Shown here in pieces: positions 1-7,884 of a stretch of DNA of 64,000 nt. The number at the start of each line of letters is the position of its first letter. Position 1 is the stretch's first letter. The notes under the pieces were generated by a model. The model worked only from the letters and a program-made list of their open reading frames with translations, had not been told where the DNA came from and made no database searches. The stretch spans positions 14,019 through 78,018 of the forward strand of contig SZPK01000011.1 in NCBI GenBank assembly GCA_030263665.1. Direction: 5' to 3'. The DNA is from Villigracilis sp024434165 (GTDB taxonomy: Bacteria > Chloroflexota > Anaerolineae > Anaerolineales > Villigracilaceae). Position numbers and translations under genes: made by a program.

Positions 1-2
1 TC

Positions 3-707
3 CGCGATGTGGACGGCAGCGTGACCCTCGACTCGGTTGCCGACGACCTTGCCCTGCGCGACGTGCGCGGCAATGTGGTTGCCAATGTGGGCGAGGATGT
101 GGTGATGTATCTCAATCCCCAACCGGGCAATGCGTACGCGGTCACGGCGGGCGACGATATTTTACTGGTCATGCCGCCCAAAGCCAGCGCCACCCTCACG
201 CTCAGCGCCGACGAAATCAACATTGACTGGGACGGCGTCGAAAACGACAAGGATGCCACCAGCCGCGTCATTACCCTGGGCGATGGTTCTGCGGCGTTTA
301 CCCTGAGCGCCGGCGGAGACATCCGCGTATCCAACCGATCGGATGCAGGCGAATCCGCTGAAGATTTCGGCAACTTCGCGGGCATGGGCATGGACTGGTC
401 CGGCTTTGGCGAGCGCATCTCCCGCCGGGTGGAGCAGGTGACTGCCCGCGCCCAACGCAAGGCGGAGGAAGCCGCACGCCGGGTGGAACAGAAAGCGCGC
501 GACGTGGAACGGCGCAGCCGCCGCTTCAAGGGCGGCTTGGAGATCGGGCGCTGGAGTTGGGATTTCTCCCCGAAGGGTGTGCCGATGCCGTCCAAGCCGC
601 AGGTCTCGGAGGAGGAGCGGCTGGCGATTTTGAAAATGCTTCAGGAAAAGAAGATCACAGCGGAAGAGGCGGAGAAACTGTTGGCGGCTTTGGAAGGAGG
701 CTCGTAA
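3..707 (+). CDS. Partial DUF4097-like protein with C-terminal SHOCT-like hairpin
   Basis: The gene is cut by the left edge of the window; the reading frame is open to base 3, so the true start is upstream. The visible 230 or so residues begin with a repetitive beta-rich stretch (DGSVTLDSV..., about residues 1-110) like the DUF4097/adhesin-like bactofilin-style repeats. A charged Arg/Ala/Glu helical segment follows (about 130-175), then a C-terminal helical hairpin (EERLAILKMLQEKKITAEEA, about 200-225). That hairpin resembles the SHOCT-like domain of YvlB/LiaX proteins, which are linked to envelope-stress responses in Firmicutes. The stop codon overlaps the next start by one base (TAATG), so the two are probably translationally coupled. 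The family assignment is by appearance; the function is inferred. Confidence 0.75.
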   Translation, partial: RDVDGSVTLDSVADDLALRDVRGNVVANVGEDVVMYLNPQPGNAYAVTAGDDILLVMPPKASATLTLSADEINIDWDGVENDKDATSRVITLGDGSAAFTLSAGGDIRVSNRSDAGESAEDFGNFAGMGMDWSGFGERISRRVEQVTARAQRKAEEAARRVEQKARDVERRSRRFKGGLEIGRWSWDFSPKGVPMPSKPQVSEEERLAILKMLQEKKITAEEAEKLLAALEGGS

Positions 708-1348
708 TGTCTTCGGAAGAGCGCAGGAAGATCCTGCAAATGGTTGCGGATGGAAAGATCAGCGCGGAGGAAGCCGCCACCCTGATGCGCGCGCTGGACG
801 AGGATGCGGAGCCCGAATCCGCTCAAGGGGAGGCGAAGGTTCTGGGAACGGGATCAGGCACGGGCGGAGAAAGAAGCGATGCGCCGGAGATGGATGAAGT
901 CCGCCGCCGGGCAAATCGCTTTTCGAGCGCGTTCCTGTGGATCGGCGTCGTCTTCACCGTGTTGAGCGCGTGGGCAATGTTCGGCATTCAGCAGAATTCC
1001 GGTTTGAACTTCTGGTTCTACTGCATGACCATGCCGTTGTTTTTGGGAATTATGCTGATTGCGCTGGGCGCCCGGAGCCGCACCTCCCGCTGGTTGTATG
1101 TGAATGTAGACCGCACCCGCTCGAAGGATTCGGACGGTCCGCGGCATATTTCGCTGGCGTTTCCGCTTCCGCTTGGGTTTGCTTCGTGGTTCCTGCGGAA
1201 TTTTGGGAGCCGTATCGAAGGCTTGAAGAACACCAACGTGGACGACGTGGTGCAGGTGATCTCGATGGCGAAGAACATCCATGACCCATTGATCGTGCAT
1301 GTGGACGACGGCGACGATGGCGAGCGGGTGCAAGTCTTTATAGGATAA
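707..1348 (+). CDS. SHOCT-like hairpin membrane protein
   Basis: 213 residues. The ATG at 707 overlaps the previous stop and has GGAGG just upstream; a longer reading from 557 is an overlap artefact. Residues 1-33 are a SHOCT-like hairpin (EERRKILQMVADGKISAEEA) nearly the same as those in the genes on either side. Two hydrophobic segments follow at about 74-94 and 102-121. The C-terminal part (about 128-213) ends in an acidic D/G-rich tail and is similar in pattern to the C-terminal half of the protein at 2683-3066 (x-L-x-V-x-V-x-x-T-R opening, acidic turn, VxVFI/VEIFV ending). I infer a membrane-anchored paralogue of that protein. The MFS gene begins 2 bases after this stop, indicating one operon. 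Function unknown; an envelope-stress sensor or modulator is a reasonable guess. Confidence 0.8.
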   Translation: MSSEERRKILQMVADGKISAEEAATLMRALDEDAEPESAQGEAKVLGTGSGTGGERSDAPEMDEVRRRANRFSSAFLWIGVVFTVLSAWAMFGIQQNSGLNFWFYCMTMPLFLGIMLIALGARSRTSRWLYVNVDRTRSKDSDGPRHISLAFPLPLGFASWFLRNFGSRIEGLKNTNVDDVVQVISMAKNIHDPLIVHVDDGDDGERVQVFIG

Positions 1349-1350
1349 AA

Positions 1351-2628
1351 ATGGAAACCATCAAAAAACAACCTTTATTAAGTGGGCTTTTGATTCTGTT
1401 CCTGACGGCGATGGTCTTTGCCAACGTCGGCGGGAGCATGTACGACGGGCTGATGCCGTTGTACCTCAAGGAGTTGGACGCCGACATCGCGCAGATCGGT
1501 CTGTTCTTCACGCTGGCGCAGGTCGTACCGCTGTTTTTGCAAATCCTCGGCGGGTGGGTGTCCGATTCGCTGGGACGTTTGCGCGCGATTGCGATTGGCA
1601 GCATCTTCGGCGTGCTTGGGTATATTCCACTCATTCTGGCGAACACCTGGGAGTGGCTGCTGCTTTCCTATGCGGTGGGCGCGGTGGCGCGCTCGCTGGT
1701 GGGACCGAGTTTCGACGCCTTCATCGCCGAACATTCCAGCGAGGAGAACCGCGGCAAGGTTTATGGCATTTCGCAGGCGATCTTTATGATCGTGGCGGTG
1801 GTGGGTCCTCCGCTTGGCGGTTTTCTGGCGGGGACGTACGGCTTCAAGCTGATGCTTTCCACGGCGGGCGCGTTTTACTTTATTGCAATGCTGATGCGCC
1901 TGAGCATGGCGCGCGAGGCGGCGAAGAACGCAGCCGCGAAGAGCGGGGCGCTGTCCTTTGCGAGCCTGAAGAGCAACGTCGCTTCCATGATCGGGTTGAT
2001 TCTCTCCGGCGGCATCATCACCTGGATGCTCATCACCGACGGTCTGCGCGACGTGTCGTTCCAGTTTTCCGCCAACCTGTTCCCGGTCTACATGCAGGAG
2101 ATCGGCGGGCTTTCCTACCAGCAGATCGGCTGGGTGACCTCGATGTTCGGCGTTTTCATGATGTTGAGCACCATCCCCGGCGGCTGGCTTTCGGATAAAG
2201 CCGGCGAGCGTGTGGGCATTGCGATGGGCATGGTGTTCATGTCTGGCGCGTTGTTTCTGCTGGTGAACATCCCTTCCGGTTCCGGCAGCCAGTGGTTGTA
2301 CTATGTGGGCTGGGGCATGGCGGGGTTGGGCGCAGGCATTTCGGGACCGGCGTATCAATCGCTGATCAGCAAGGCTGTGCCGCAGAAAGTGCGCGGACTG
2401 GCGTTTGGCTTGTTCAGCACCAGCCTGGGGCTCGTCTCCCTGCCCGCGCCGTGGATCGGCGGTCAGATGTGGGAGCGTTTCGGTCCGGCGGTTCCCTTCA
2501 CGGTGACGGCGGCGGTCATCCTGTTGTCCGTCATCCCGATCTGGTTGAAATTCAAACTGCCCAAAACGCAGGAACAGCCCGAAGTGGAAAACCCCGCCGA
2601 AGAAACCGTGCCTGTCATTGCAGGATGA
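1351..2628 (+). CDS. MFS transporter
   Basis: 425 residues with about 12 hydrophobic segments in two halves, typical of the Major Facilitator Superfamily. A motif-A-like loop (GGWVSDSLGRLRAI, about residues 64-78) lies between TM2 and TM3, with a degenerate counterpart (GGWLSDKAGERVGI) in the second half. The start lies 2 bases after the preceding SHOCT-like gene and another SHOCT-like gene follows, so transport is probably tied to that putative envelope-stress module. A drug or metabolite exporter is likely, but the substrate cannot be told from sequence. Confidence 0.9.
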   Translation: METIKKQPLLSGLLILFLTAMVFANVGGSMYDGLMPLYLKELDADIAQIGLFFTLAQVVPLFLQILGGWVSDSLGRLRAIAIGSIFGVLGYIPLILANTWEWLLLSYAVGAVARSLVGPSFDAFIAEHSSEENRGKVYGISQAIFMIVAVVGPPLGGFLAGTYGFKLMLSTAGAFYFIAMLMRLSMAREAAKNAAAKSGALSFASLKSNVASMIGLILSGGIITWMLITDGLRDVSFQFSANLFPVYMQEIGGLSYQQIGWVTSMFGVFMMLSTIPGGWLSDKAGERVGIAMGMVFMSGALFLLVNIPSGSGSQWLYYVGWGMAGLGAGISGPAYQSLISKAVPQKVRGLAFGLFSTSLGLVSLPAPWIGGQMWERFGPAVPFTVTAAVILLSVIPIWLKFKLPKTQEQPEVENPAEETVPVIAG

Positions 2629-2682
2629 GAAAACGTCTGTTCGGAGGCGCATGCCCTGAACGGTGAAAGGAGAACCAGAACT

Positions 2683-3066
2683 ATGGCAAACAGTGAAGAA
2701 CGAATGAAGATTCTGAAATTGATCGAGGAAGGCAAGATCAGCGCGGAGGAAGGCGCGAAACTGCTCGCGGCGCTGAGCGATTCCCGCAAGGGAGTCCCTA
2801 CTCCGCCGCGCCCGCCTTCTGCGGGAGGGGCGCGCATGCTGCGGGTGCGCGTCACCGATACCCGCACCGGTCGCTCCAAAGCCTCCGTTCAGATACCGCT
2901 TGCGCTCGTGGATGCCGGGCTGAAAATCGGCGCGCATTTCGCCCCTGAAGTTCAGGGCGTGGATATGAGCAACGTAATGGAAGCCCTGCGCATGGGCGTT
3001 ACCGGCAAGATCATTGACGTGACCGACGAAGAAGACGGCGAGCACGTTGAAATATTCGTCGAATAA
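2683..3066 (+). CDS. SHOCT-like hairpin protein, soluble
   Basis: 127 residues, with an AAGGAG site upstream of the ATG. Residues 1-30 are the same hairpin (EERMKILKLIEEGKISAEEG) found in the two genes at the left of the window. After a Pro-rich linker (about 37-46), residues 47-127 form a domain with the pattern MLRVRVTDTRTGRSKASVQI and an acidic C-terminal end (VEIFVE). No signal peptide or membrane segment is visible, so it is probably cytoplasmic. Together with the membrane version at 707-1348 it suggests a soluble/membrane pair. Last gene of the left-edge operon. Confidence 0.85.
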   Translation: MANSEERMKILKLIEEGKISAEEGAKLLAALSDSRKGVPTPPRPPSAGGARMLRVRVTDTRTGRSKASVQIPLALVDAGLKIGAHFAPEVQGVDMSNVMEALRMGVTGKIIDVTDEEDGEHVEIFVE

Positions 3067-3120
3067 GCCTGTTTCGAATTGCGCGTCCTGTTTTTCCCTT
3101 ACTCAGAAGGAGAGTGAGAG

Positions 3121-3165
3121 ATGTTGTACCTATATCTCAATCCGATGATGCGAATGATGCAGTAG
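3121..3165 (+). CDS. Possible 14-residue small ORF
   Basis: An ATG at 3121 lies 6 bases after AAGGAGAG (3107-3114), one of the best Shine-Dalgarno sequences in the window. It opens a 14-codon frame (MLYLYLNPMMRMMQ) ending in TAG at 3163-3165, and a 9-bp hairpin follows 7 bases later. The product would be short, hydrophobic and Met-rich. It could be a small membrane peptide, a leader peptide, or chance. No family is recognised. Confidence 0.3.
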   Translation: MLYLYLNPMMRMMQ

Positions 3166-3171
3166 CCGGAG

Positions 3172-3200
3172 AAAAGCGCAGGAAGACCTCTTGCGCTTTT
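3172..3200 (+). terminator. Hairpin terminator after SHOCT-like operon
   Basis: AAAAGCGCA (3172-3180) pairs perfectly with TGCGCTTTT (3192-3200) around an 11-base loop. The T residues of the arm give a short U tract, so it could work in either direction. It lies about 105 bases after the last SHOCT-like gene and directly after the small ORF. Confidence 0.6.
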
Positions 3201-3244
3201 CGTATTGGATTTGAAGGCGGCTTTCAGTAACCGGTCGAAATAGA

Positions 3245-3338
3245 TTAGACTTCTTGCAAAAGTCACTTTTTTACCTTGCTCAAGGCGGCGTCCCCGCCGC
3301 CGAGGACTGCGGCGGGAGCACTTATACAAGAAGTCTAA
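3245..3338. repeat. Inverted-repeat element with GC-rich palindromic core (copy A)
   Basis: Perfect 12-base outer arms TTAGACTTCTTG (3245-3256) and CAAGAAGTCTAA (3327-3338) enclose a 44-base GC-rich core (3277-3320) starting TGCTCAAGGCGGCGTCCCCG and ending GGGAGCA. The core matches 40 of 44 bases of the segment inside era (56044-56087, other strand) and the core of the element at 32486-32547. Just upstream, GGTCGAAATA (about 3233-3242) also matches the edge of the 32.5-kb copy. Confidence 0.8.
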
Positions 3339-3412
3339 GATAACCCGAGTTGCTGCCTTGGTTTCAAGAGGCTTTCCTCACCCCAAACAAGGTTATATAT
3401 TCTGGGATGACT

Positions 3413-3448
3413 TCCCCCTCTCCCGATGGGAGAGAGCAGGGTGAGGGC
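3413..3448. repeat. CCCTCTCCC/GGGAGAG dispersed repeat
   Basis: A short palindrome, CCCTCTCCCGATGGGAGAG, followed by GGGTGAGGG. Relatives occur at 21757-21833 between nusA and ylxR and at 58561-58612 inside the Elp3 gene. Confidence 0.7.
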
Positions 3449-3507
3449 TTTGGGCGGGGAACCTAGAAAATCTATTGGAAGGTGGCAACTTGAGTATTTT
3501 AAAATAC

Positions 3508-3552
3508 GCTCCCGGCGGCTTGAGCAGAAATTTGTTTTCTAAAAACTTACGA
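3508..3552. repeat. GC-rich palindrome fragment with conserved flank (copy B)
   Basis: GCTCCCGGCGGCTTGAGCA (3508-3526) is followed by a flank of about 28 bases containing AGAAATTTGTTTTCTAAAA. This flank is almost identical to the other-strand sequence at about 32452-32486 in copy C. The shared flank shows these are copies of one mobile-type element, not chance GC palindromes. Confidence 0.75.
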
Positions 3553-3660
3553 CCGGCTGCCGGGACGAACTCCGAAAGTTCTGCTTTCAGAAAATGGAAT
3601 ATTGTGCCCTGAAGCGGAATTTCGGGATTCAAAAATTGCTTTAGACCCAGAGGAGAAATG

Positions 3661-5010
3661 ATGCAGGAAACTTCCACAAAACGCCTTAGCGGCATGACGG
3701 GCTTCACCATCGTCTGGCTGGGGCAGATCGTATCCGTGCTGGCAAGTTCCATGAGCCAGTTTGGTCTCACCATTTGGATGTACGAACAGACCGAAAGCGC
3801 CACCGCGCTCGGCTTGATGCAGGTCTTCTTCATCACCCCGTTCCTGCTCATCTCGCCCATTGCCGGTGTGATGGTGGACCGCCACAACCGCAAACTGATG
3901 ATGATGGTCAGCGACCTGGCGGCGGGAATCGCCACCGTGCTCATCCTGGTCTTTCAGTGGCTGGGCATTCTCGAATTCTGGCATCTGTATTTCGCTTCGG
4001 TCATCTACGGCTTGGGCATGTCGTTCCAGTGGCCCGCATATTCCGCCGCGATCAGCACCATGGTGCCGAAGGAGCAATATGGACGCGCCAACGGCATGAT
4101 GTCCCTGATCGAGGCGGGACCCGGAGTCGTTGCCCCCATGCTGGCTGGGATGCTGCTTCCGATCATCGGTCTTACGGGCATCCTGTTTTTCGATGTGGTC
4201 ACGTTTTTGCTTGCCATCGGCGCCCTGTTGATCGTCCATGTGCCCCAGCCTCCGCGAACGGAGGAGGGAGCGCAGGGGCAGGGAAGCATTTGGAGCGAAG
4301 CCGCCTACGGTTTCAAATACATTTTTGCGCGTCCCAGCCTGCTTGGGTTGCAGTTGATCTTCTTTGCCGGCAATCTCTTTTCGGGCATTGCATTCACCCT
4401 GCTCGCCCCCATGGTCCTTTCTCGTTCCGACAATAACAGCCTCATGTTCGGCTCGGTGCAAACCGCAGGCGCGATCGGCGGACTGGCGGGCGGTTTGATC
4501 ATGAGCGCGTGGGGCGGGTTCAAACGTCGCGTTCACGGCGTGCTGCTCGGTTGGATCATTTCAGGGCTGGGCACCGCAGTCATGGGTCTGGTGGGAGGCT
4601 TGCCGGTCTGGATCGCAGGCATCGCGCTCTCCGCAATCGTCGTCCCGTTGGTCAACGGCTCGAATCAAGCCATCTGGCAATCCAAGGTGGCGCCGGACGT
4701 GCAGGGACGTGTGTTCTCGGCGCGCCGCCTGATCGCGTGGCTCACCAATCCCATCTCGCCCATTATCGCCGGCACACTTGCCGACTTTGTGCTCGAACCG
4801 CAGATGCGCACCACATCGAGCCTCTCCCAGGTGTTCGGCTGGCTTGTGGGCACGGGTCCCGGCGCAGGCATGGGATTGCTCATCGTGTTCTCAGGTTTGA
4901 TTGCCGTCATGGTTGGGATGGCTGGATACTTCATCCCCGCCATCCACAACGCTGAGACCATCCTGCCCGATCACGACGAACTGCCCAAAGCAGAGGCGGT
5001 CCCCGCCTGA
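3661..5010 (+). CDS. MFS transporter, EntS/macrolide-exporter type
   Basis: 449 residues with 12 predicted hydrophobic segments. The early segment GLTIWMYEQTESATALGLM and the loop DRHNRKLMMM (motif-A equivalent, about residues 72-82) match the MFS_3 exporters of the EntS/macrolide-efflux type. AGGAG at 3651-3655 favours the second of two adjacent ATGs (3661) by spacing; 3658 is the alternative. The gene stands alone after a repeat-rich spacer and ends before a strong hairpin terminator. An efflux role is inferred; the substrate is unknown. Confidence 0.88.
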   Translation: MQETSTKRLSGMTGFTIVWLGQIVSVLASSMSQFGLTIWMYEQTESATALGLMQVFFITPFLLISPIAGVMVDRHNRKLMMMVSDLAAGIATVLILVFQWLGILEFWHLYFASVIYGLGMSFQWPAYSAAISTMVPKEQYGRANGMMSLIEAGPGVVAPMLAGMLLPIIGLTGILFFDVVTFLLAIGALLIVHVPQPPRTEEGAQGQGSIWSEAAYGFKYIFARPSLLGLQLIFFAGNLFSGIAFTLLAPMVLSRSDNNSLMFGSVQTAGAIGGLAGGLIMSAWGGFKRRVHGVLLGWIISGLGTAVMGLVGGLPVWIAGIALSAIVVPLVNGSNQAIWQSKVAPDVQGRVFSARRLIAWLTNPISPIIAGTLADFVLEPQMRTTSSLSQVFGWLVGTGPGAGMGLLIVFSGLIAVMVGMAGYFIPAIHNAETILPDHDELPKAEAVPA

Positions 5011-5032
5011 TTCAAAGTCGAAAAAACGTGTT

Positions 5033-5096
5033 CTGCCACGGATTACACAGTTTTACGGAATTGAACGTTTGTGTAATCTGTGGCAGGATTTTTTAA
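5033..5096 (+). terminator. Long hairpin terminator
   Basis: CTGCCACGGATTACACA (5033-5049) pairs with TGTGTAATCTGTGGCAG (5070-5086) with one mismatch, followed by GATTTTTT. The 17-bp stem and T-run fit an intrinsic terminator for the MFS gene. The stem may itself be a dispersed palindromic repeat put to this use. Confidence 0.75.
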
Positions 5097-5195
5097 CTCA
5101 CCTTATGCGGTACCGCGAGATTCATCCCGCTTGTTGCGGTACAAGTAAATTGCTTTTAATTGAGCAGGCTCTCCGTCCCCGCCTCAACCCGGACC

Positions 5196-5711
5196 TCAAG
5201 CCTGAATCGCGAACCGGAACATTTCCATCCCGAAATAGACCTGCCGCCAGGTGAAACTCAACCCGCATTTTTCCAGCACCCGCTGCGATGCGACGTTCAA
5301 CGGGTCGGTCAAGCCAATGATTTCCTTCAGCCCGACTTCCTCCAGCCCAAACTGCACGGATGCGCGCGCCGCTTCGGTGGCAAAGCCCTTGCCCCAAAAG
5401 GCGCGACCCAGCAGGTATCCCACCTCGGTTTCCTTCGTGTCGTTCAAAAACTCCAGCCCGCACCAGCCCATCAGTTGACCGGTCTCACGCATCGTCACCG
5501 CCATTTGACCGTAGCCGAACATCTTCCAATGATTGATCTGGTGCTGGATGTTCCTCTCCACTTTCTCCATATTCCAGGCGGTTTTGGCGGGGAAGTACCG
5601 GAAGATATCCGGCTCCTGTGTAATTACCAGCAGCGCCTCGCGGTCGTCCATCGTAAACGGACGCAGGGTCAACCTTTCCGTAATGAGGGTGGGACGAAGC
5701 GCCTGGACCAT
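5196..5711 (-). CDS. GNAT N-acetyltransferase, RimJ/RimL-like
   Basis: 171 residues. It opens with the typical TERLTLRPFTMDD of Acetyltransf_3 proteins. The acetyl-CoA loop appears as GRAFWGKGFATEA (about 98-110) and the late motif as NVASQRVLEKCGL. A minus-strand TATAAT lies at 5728-5733 with GGAG between it and the ATG, giving a very short leader. It probably acetylates a small molecule or a ribosomal-protein N terminus; the substrate is unknown. It converges with the MFS gene and diverges from panE. Confidence 0.88.
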   Translation of the reverse strand: MVQALRPTLITERLTLRPFTMDDREALLVITQEPDIFRYFPAKTAWNMEKVERNIQHQINHWKMFGYGQMAVTMRETGQLMGWCGLEFLNDTKETEVGYLLGRAFWGKGFATEAARASVQFGLEEVGLKEIIGLTDPLNVASQRVLEKCGLSFTWRQVYFGMEMFRFAIQA

Positions 5712-5807
5712 TCGATTCTCCGAAAAGATTATAGCAGACCCCGCGCGTAAGATATACTTCCCTCCTGCAACTGTATTTGTGCATTGAAAACAAAACCGGA
5801 GCGGCTA

Positions 5808-6743
5808 ATGAAAATCGTCATCTTTGGTTCGGGCGGCGTGGGCGGATACTTCGGCGGCAGGCTGGCGCACGCCGGGCAGGATGTCACCTTTATCGCCCGC
5901 GGCATGCACCTCGCCGCCATCCAAACCTCCGGCTTGCGCGTGGATTCCATCAGCGGCGATTTCCGGGTTCACCCTGCCAAAGCAAGCGACTCTCCCCAGT
6001 CCGTCGGCGAAGCGGATCTCATCCTGCTCGCCGTCAAAGCCTGGCAGTTGGATGCCGCCATCACGCAGATGAAGCCGCTGGTCGGCGGGCAGACCGTGAT
6101 CCTGCCCCTGCTCAACGGCATCGAACACATGGATAAACTACTCGCCGCGTTCGACCGCAGGAACGTCGTCGGCGGGCTGTGCCGCATCAGTTCGTTCGTC
6201 GAAGCGCCGGGACATATCCGTCATGTGGGCGTCCAGCCGTACATCGCCTTCGGCGAATTGGACAACTCGAAAAGCGAACGAATCGAATCCATCCGCCGGA
6301 TGTTCGCCGCACTGGATGGAATCCTCGTGGACGTACCCGCCGACATTCACGTGACGATGTGGGAAAAATTCGTCTTCATCTCCGGCACGAGCGGCGTAGG
6401 CGCCTACACCCGCCAGCCGATCGGCGCCTACCGCGAAGACCCCGCGGCGCGCCAGATGTTGATTGATGCCATGAACGAGACGGCGGCGGTGGCGCGCGCG
6501 CGGGGCGTGATGCTCCCCGAATCCCTGGTTGCCGAGACGATGAAACGCATAGACGCCCTGCCGTACGCCATGCTTGCCTCCATGCAAAAGGACATGATGG
6601 AAGGCAGACCCTCCGAGTTGAACGAGCAGACCGGTGCAGTCATCCGTTTGGGAAGGGCGGCGGGAATCCCGACCCCCACGCACGAAAAACTTCTTGCCGC
6701 CCTCCTGCCTCTCGAACAAAAAGCGAGAGGAAAACAACCGTGA
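5808..6743 (+). CDS. panE: 2-dehydropantoate 2-reductase
   Basis: 311 residues. Reduces ketopantoate to pantoate with NADPH, the second step of pantothenate synthesis. The N-terminal nucleotide loop is FGSGGVGGYFGG (about 5-16). The conserved catalytic Lys lies in LLAVKAWQLD and the C-terminal substrate region is SMQKDMMEGRPSELN. GGAG about 7 bases upstream supports the ATG at 5808 over a longer reading from 5784. The partner panB lies about 47 kb away in this window, so the pathway is not clustered. Some family members reduce other 2-oxoacids, so the substrate is likely but not certain. Confidence 0.88.
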   Translation: MKIVIFGSGGVGGYFGGRLAHAGQDVTFIARGMHLAAIQTSGLRVDSISGDFRVHPAKASDSPQSVGEADLILLAVKAWQLDAAITQMKPLVGGQTVILPLLNGIEHMDKLLAAFDRRNVVGGLCRISSFVEAPGHIRHVGVQPYIAFGELDNSKSERIESIRRMFAALDGILVDVPADIHVTMWEKFVFISGTSGVGAYTRQPIGAYREDPAARQMLIDAMNETAAVARARGVMLPESLVAETMKRIDALPYAMLASMQKDMMEGRPSELNEQTGAVIRLGRAAGIPTPTHEKLLAALLPLEQKARGKQP

Positions 6744-6886
6744 GGGACGGAAATGAAAGAAGATTTATGAATCATCCCGTTCGTCTCCGGTTACATCACC
6801 TACCCAAACGTCCAGTAGCAGGCTGCCCGTTTCACCGATACACTCCCAACGCGCAACGGCTAGAATGAGGCGCAAAGGAGTACCCC

Positions 6887-7786
6887 ATGAGCAAAAATAT
6901 TTTTACCGAACTTTCGGAAGCAATGGCAAACGCCGCTGAAGCAGCGGGCAAATTCACGGTGATGGTGGACGCGCGCCGCCGCCTTCCCGCCAGCGGCATT
7001 GCATTTGCAAAAGACCTGATCCTGACCGCCGATCACGTGGTGGAACGCGATGAGGATATCAAAATTCTGCTCCCCGATGGGAATGAAACCACCGCCCGCC
7101 TCGCCGGTCGGGACCCGGGAACCGACCTCGCGGTATTGAAGTTAGACTCCGCCTCAGCCGTTCCCGCTGAAACTGCGAAATCAGCCGCGCGCGTGGGAGA
7201 GTTCGTGCTGGCGGTCGGGCGTCCCTCCAAAAACGGAATCGAATCCAGTTTTGGCACAGTCAACGCCATCGGCGGACCCGTCCGCACCGGGCGCGGCGGC
7301 ATGTTGGAAAAATACATCAGGACCGACTTCGTTTCCTACCCCGGCTTCTCCGGCGGACCGCTCGTCAACGGCGAGGGGCGCGTATATGGCATCAACACCT
7401 CCGGCTTTGGCGGAAGCGGCGCAATCACCATTCCGGTTGAAATCGCCTGGAAAGCCGCCGAAACGCTCGCCGCGCACGGAAAGATCAAACGCGGCTACCT
7501 CGGCATTCGCAGCCAGACCGTGAACCTGCCCGCCGAGGCGCAAAGCCAGTTGAAACGCGGGCAGGAAACCGGCTTGTTGATCGTCGGCATCGAAAAAGAC
7601 AGCCCGGCGGAAAAAGGCGGTTTGATGGTGGGCGACATCCTCGTTGGGGTGTCTGGCGGCGCGGTGGAACATCACGACGAACTGTTCGTCCGCCTGAGCG
7701 GAGATGTGGTCGGTCAATCCACGCCGCTGGATGTGCTGCGCGGCGGCAAATTGCAGGTTGTGAACGTCGTTGTGGGTGAACGTTGA
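6887..7786 (+). CDS. HtrA/DegP-like trypsin-type serine protease with PDZ domain
   Basis: 299 residues. The catalytic triad is visible as His50 (LTADHVV), Asp80 (PGTDLAVLK) and Ser155 (YPGFSGGPL). A PDZ domain occupies about 195-285. Unlike periplasmic DegP there is no signal peptide or membrane anchor, so it may act in the cytoplasm or leave by an unusual route. A TAGAAT -10 and AAAGGAG precede the start. A LuxR-type regulator follows after an inserted repeat, and the two probably form one transcription unit. Confidence 0.88.
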   Translation: MSKNIFTELSEAMANAAEAAGKFTVMVDARRRLPASGIAFAKDLILTADHVVERDEDIKILLPDGNETTARLAGRDPGTDLAVLKLDSASAVPAETAKSAARVGEFVLAVGRPSKNGIESSFGTVNAIGGPVRTGRGGMLEKYIRTDFVSYPGFSGGPLVNGEGRVYGINTSGFGGSGAITIPVEIAWKAAETLAAHGKIKRGYLGIRSQTVNLPAEAQSQLKRGQETGLLIVGIEKDSPAEKGGLMVGDILVGVSGGAVEHHDELFVRLSGDVVGQSTPLDVLRGGKLQVVNVVVGER

Positions 7787-7872
7787 TGTCATTGCGAGAC
7801 TGCGAAATGGTCGAAGCAATCTTATCTATTCGGTGGAGACTGCTTCGGGGCTGCCGCTCCCCGCAATGACAT
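7786..7872. repeat. GTCATTGCGAG-type palindromic repeat
   Basis: Outer arms ATGTCATTGCGAG (7786-7798) and CGCAATGACAT (7862-7872), with inner GTCGAAGCAATC and GACTGCTTCGG pairing segments. It fills most of the gap between the protease and LuxR genes. This repeat type is widespread in several bacterial phyla. Other copies here are at 50910-50950 (short, complete) and 34590-34612 (half). Confidence 0.85.
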
Positions 7873-7884
7873 GGGAGAATCTAT

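Larger units (their letters stand above)
3067..3660. other. Repeat-rich intergenic spacer
   Basis: About 590 bases without a standard gene. It holds, in order, a tiny ORF with a strong Shine-Dalgarno (3121-3165), a hairpin terminator (3172-3200), a 94-base inverted-repeat element with a GC-rich core (3245-3338), a CCCTCTCCC/GGGAGAG-type repeat (3413-3448), and a second GC-rich palindrome fragment (3508-3552). The density of small elements marks it as a sink for repeats. Confidence 0.7.

Noticed and set aside
1378..3045. Long minus-strand open frame of 555 codons opposite the MFS and SHOCT-like genes
   Set aside because: Antisense shadow of GC-rich genes; His/Arg/Gln-rich with no family features.
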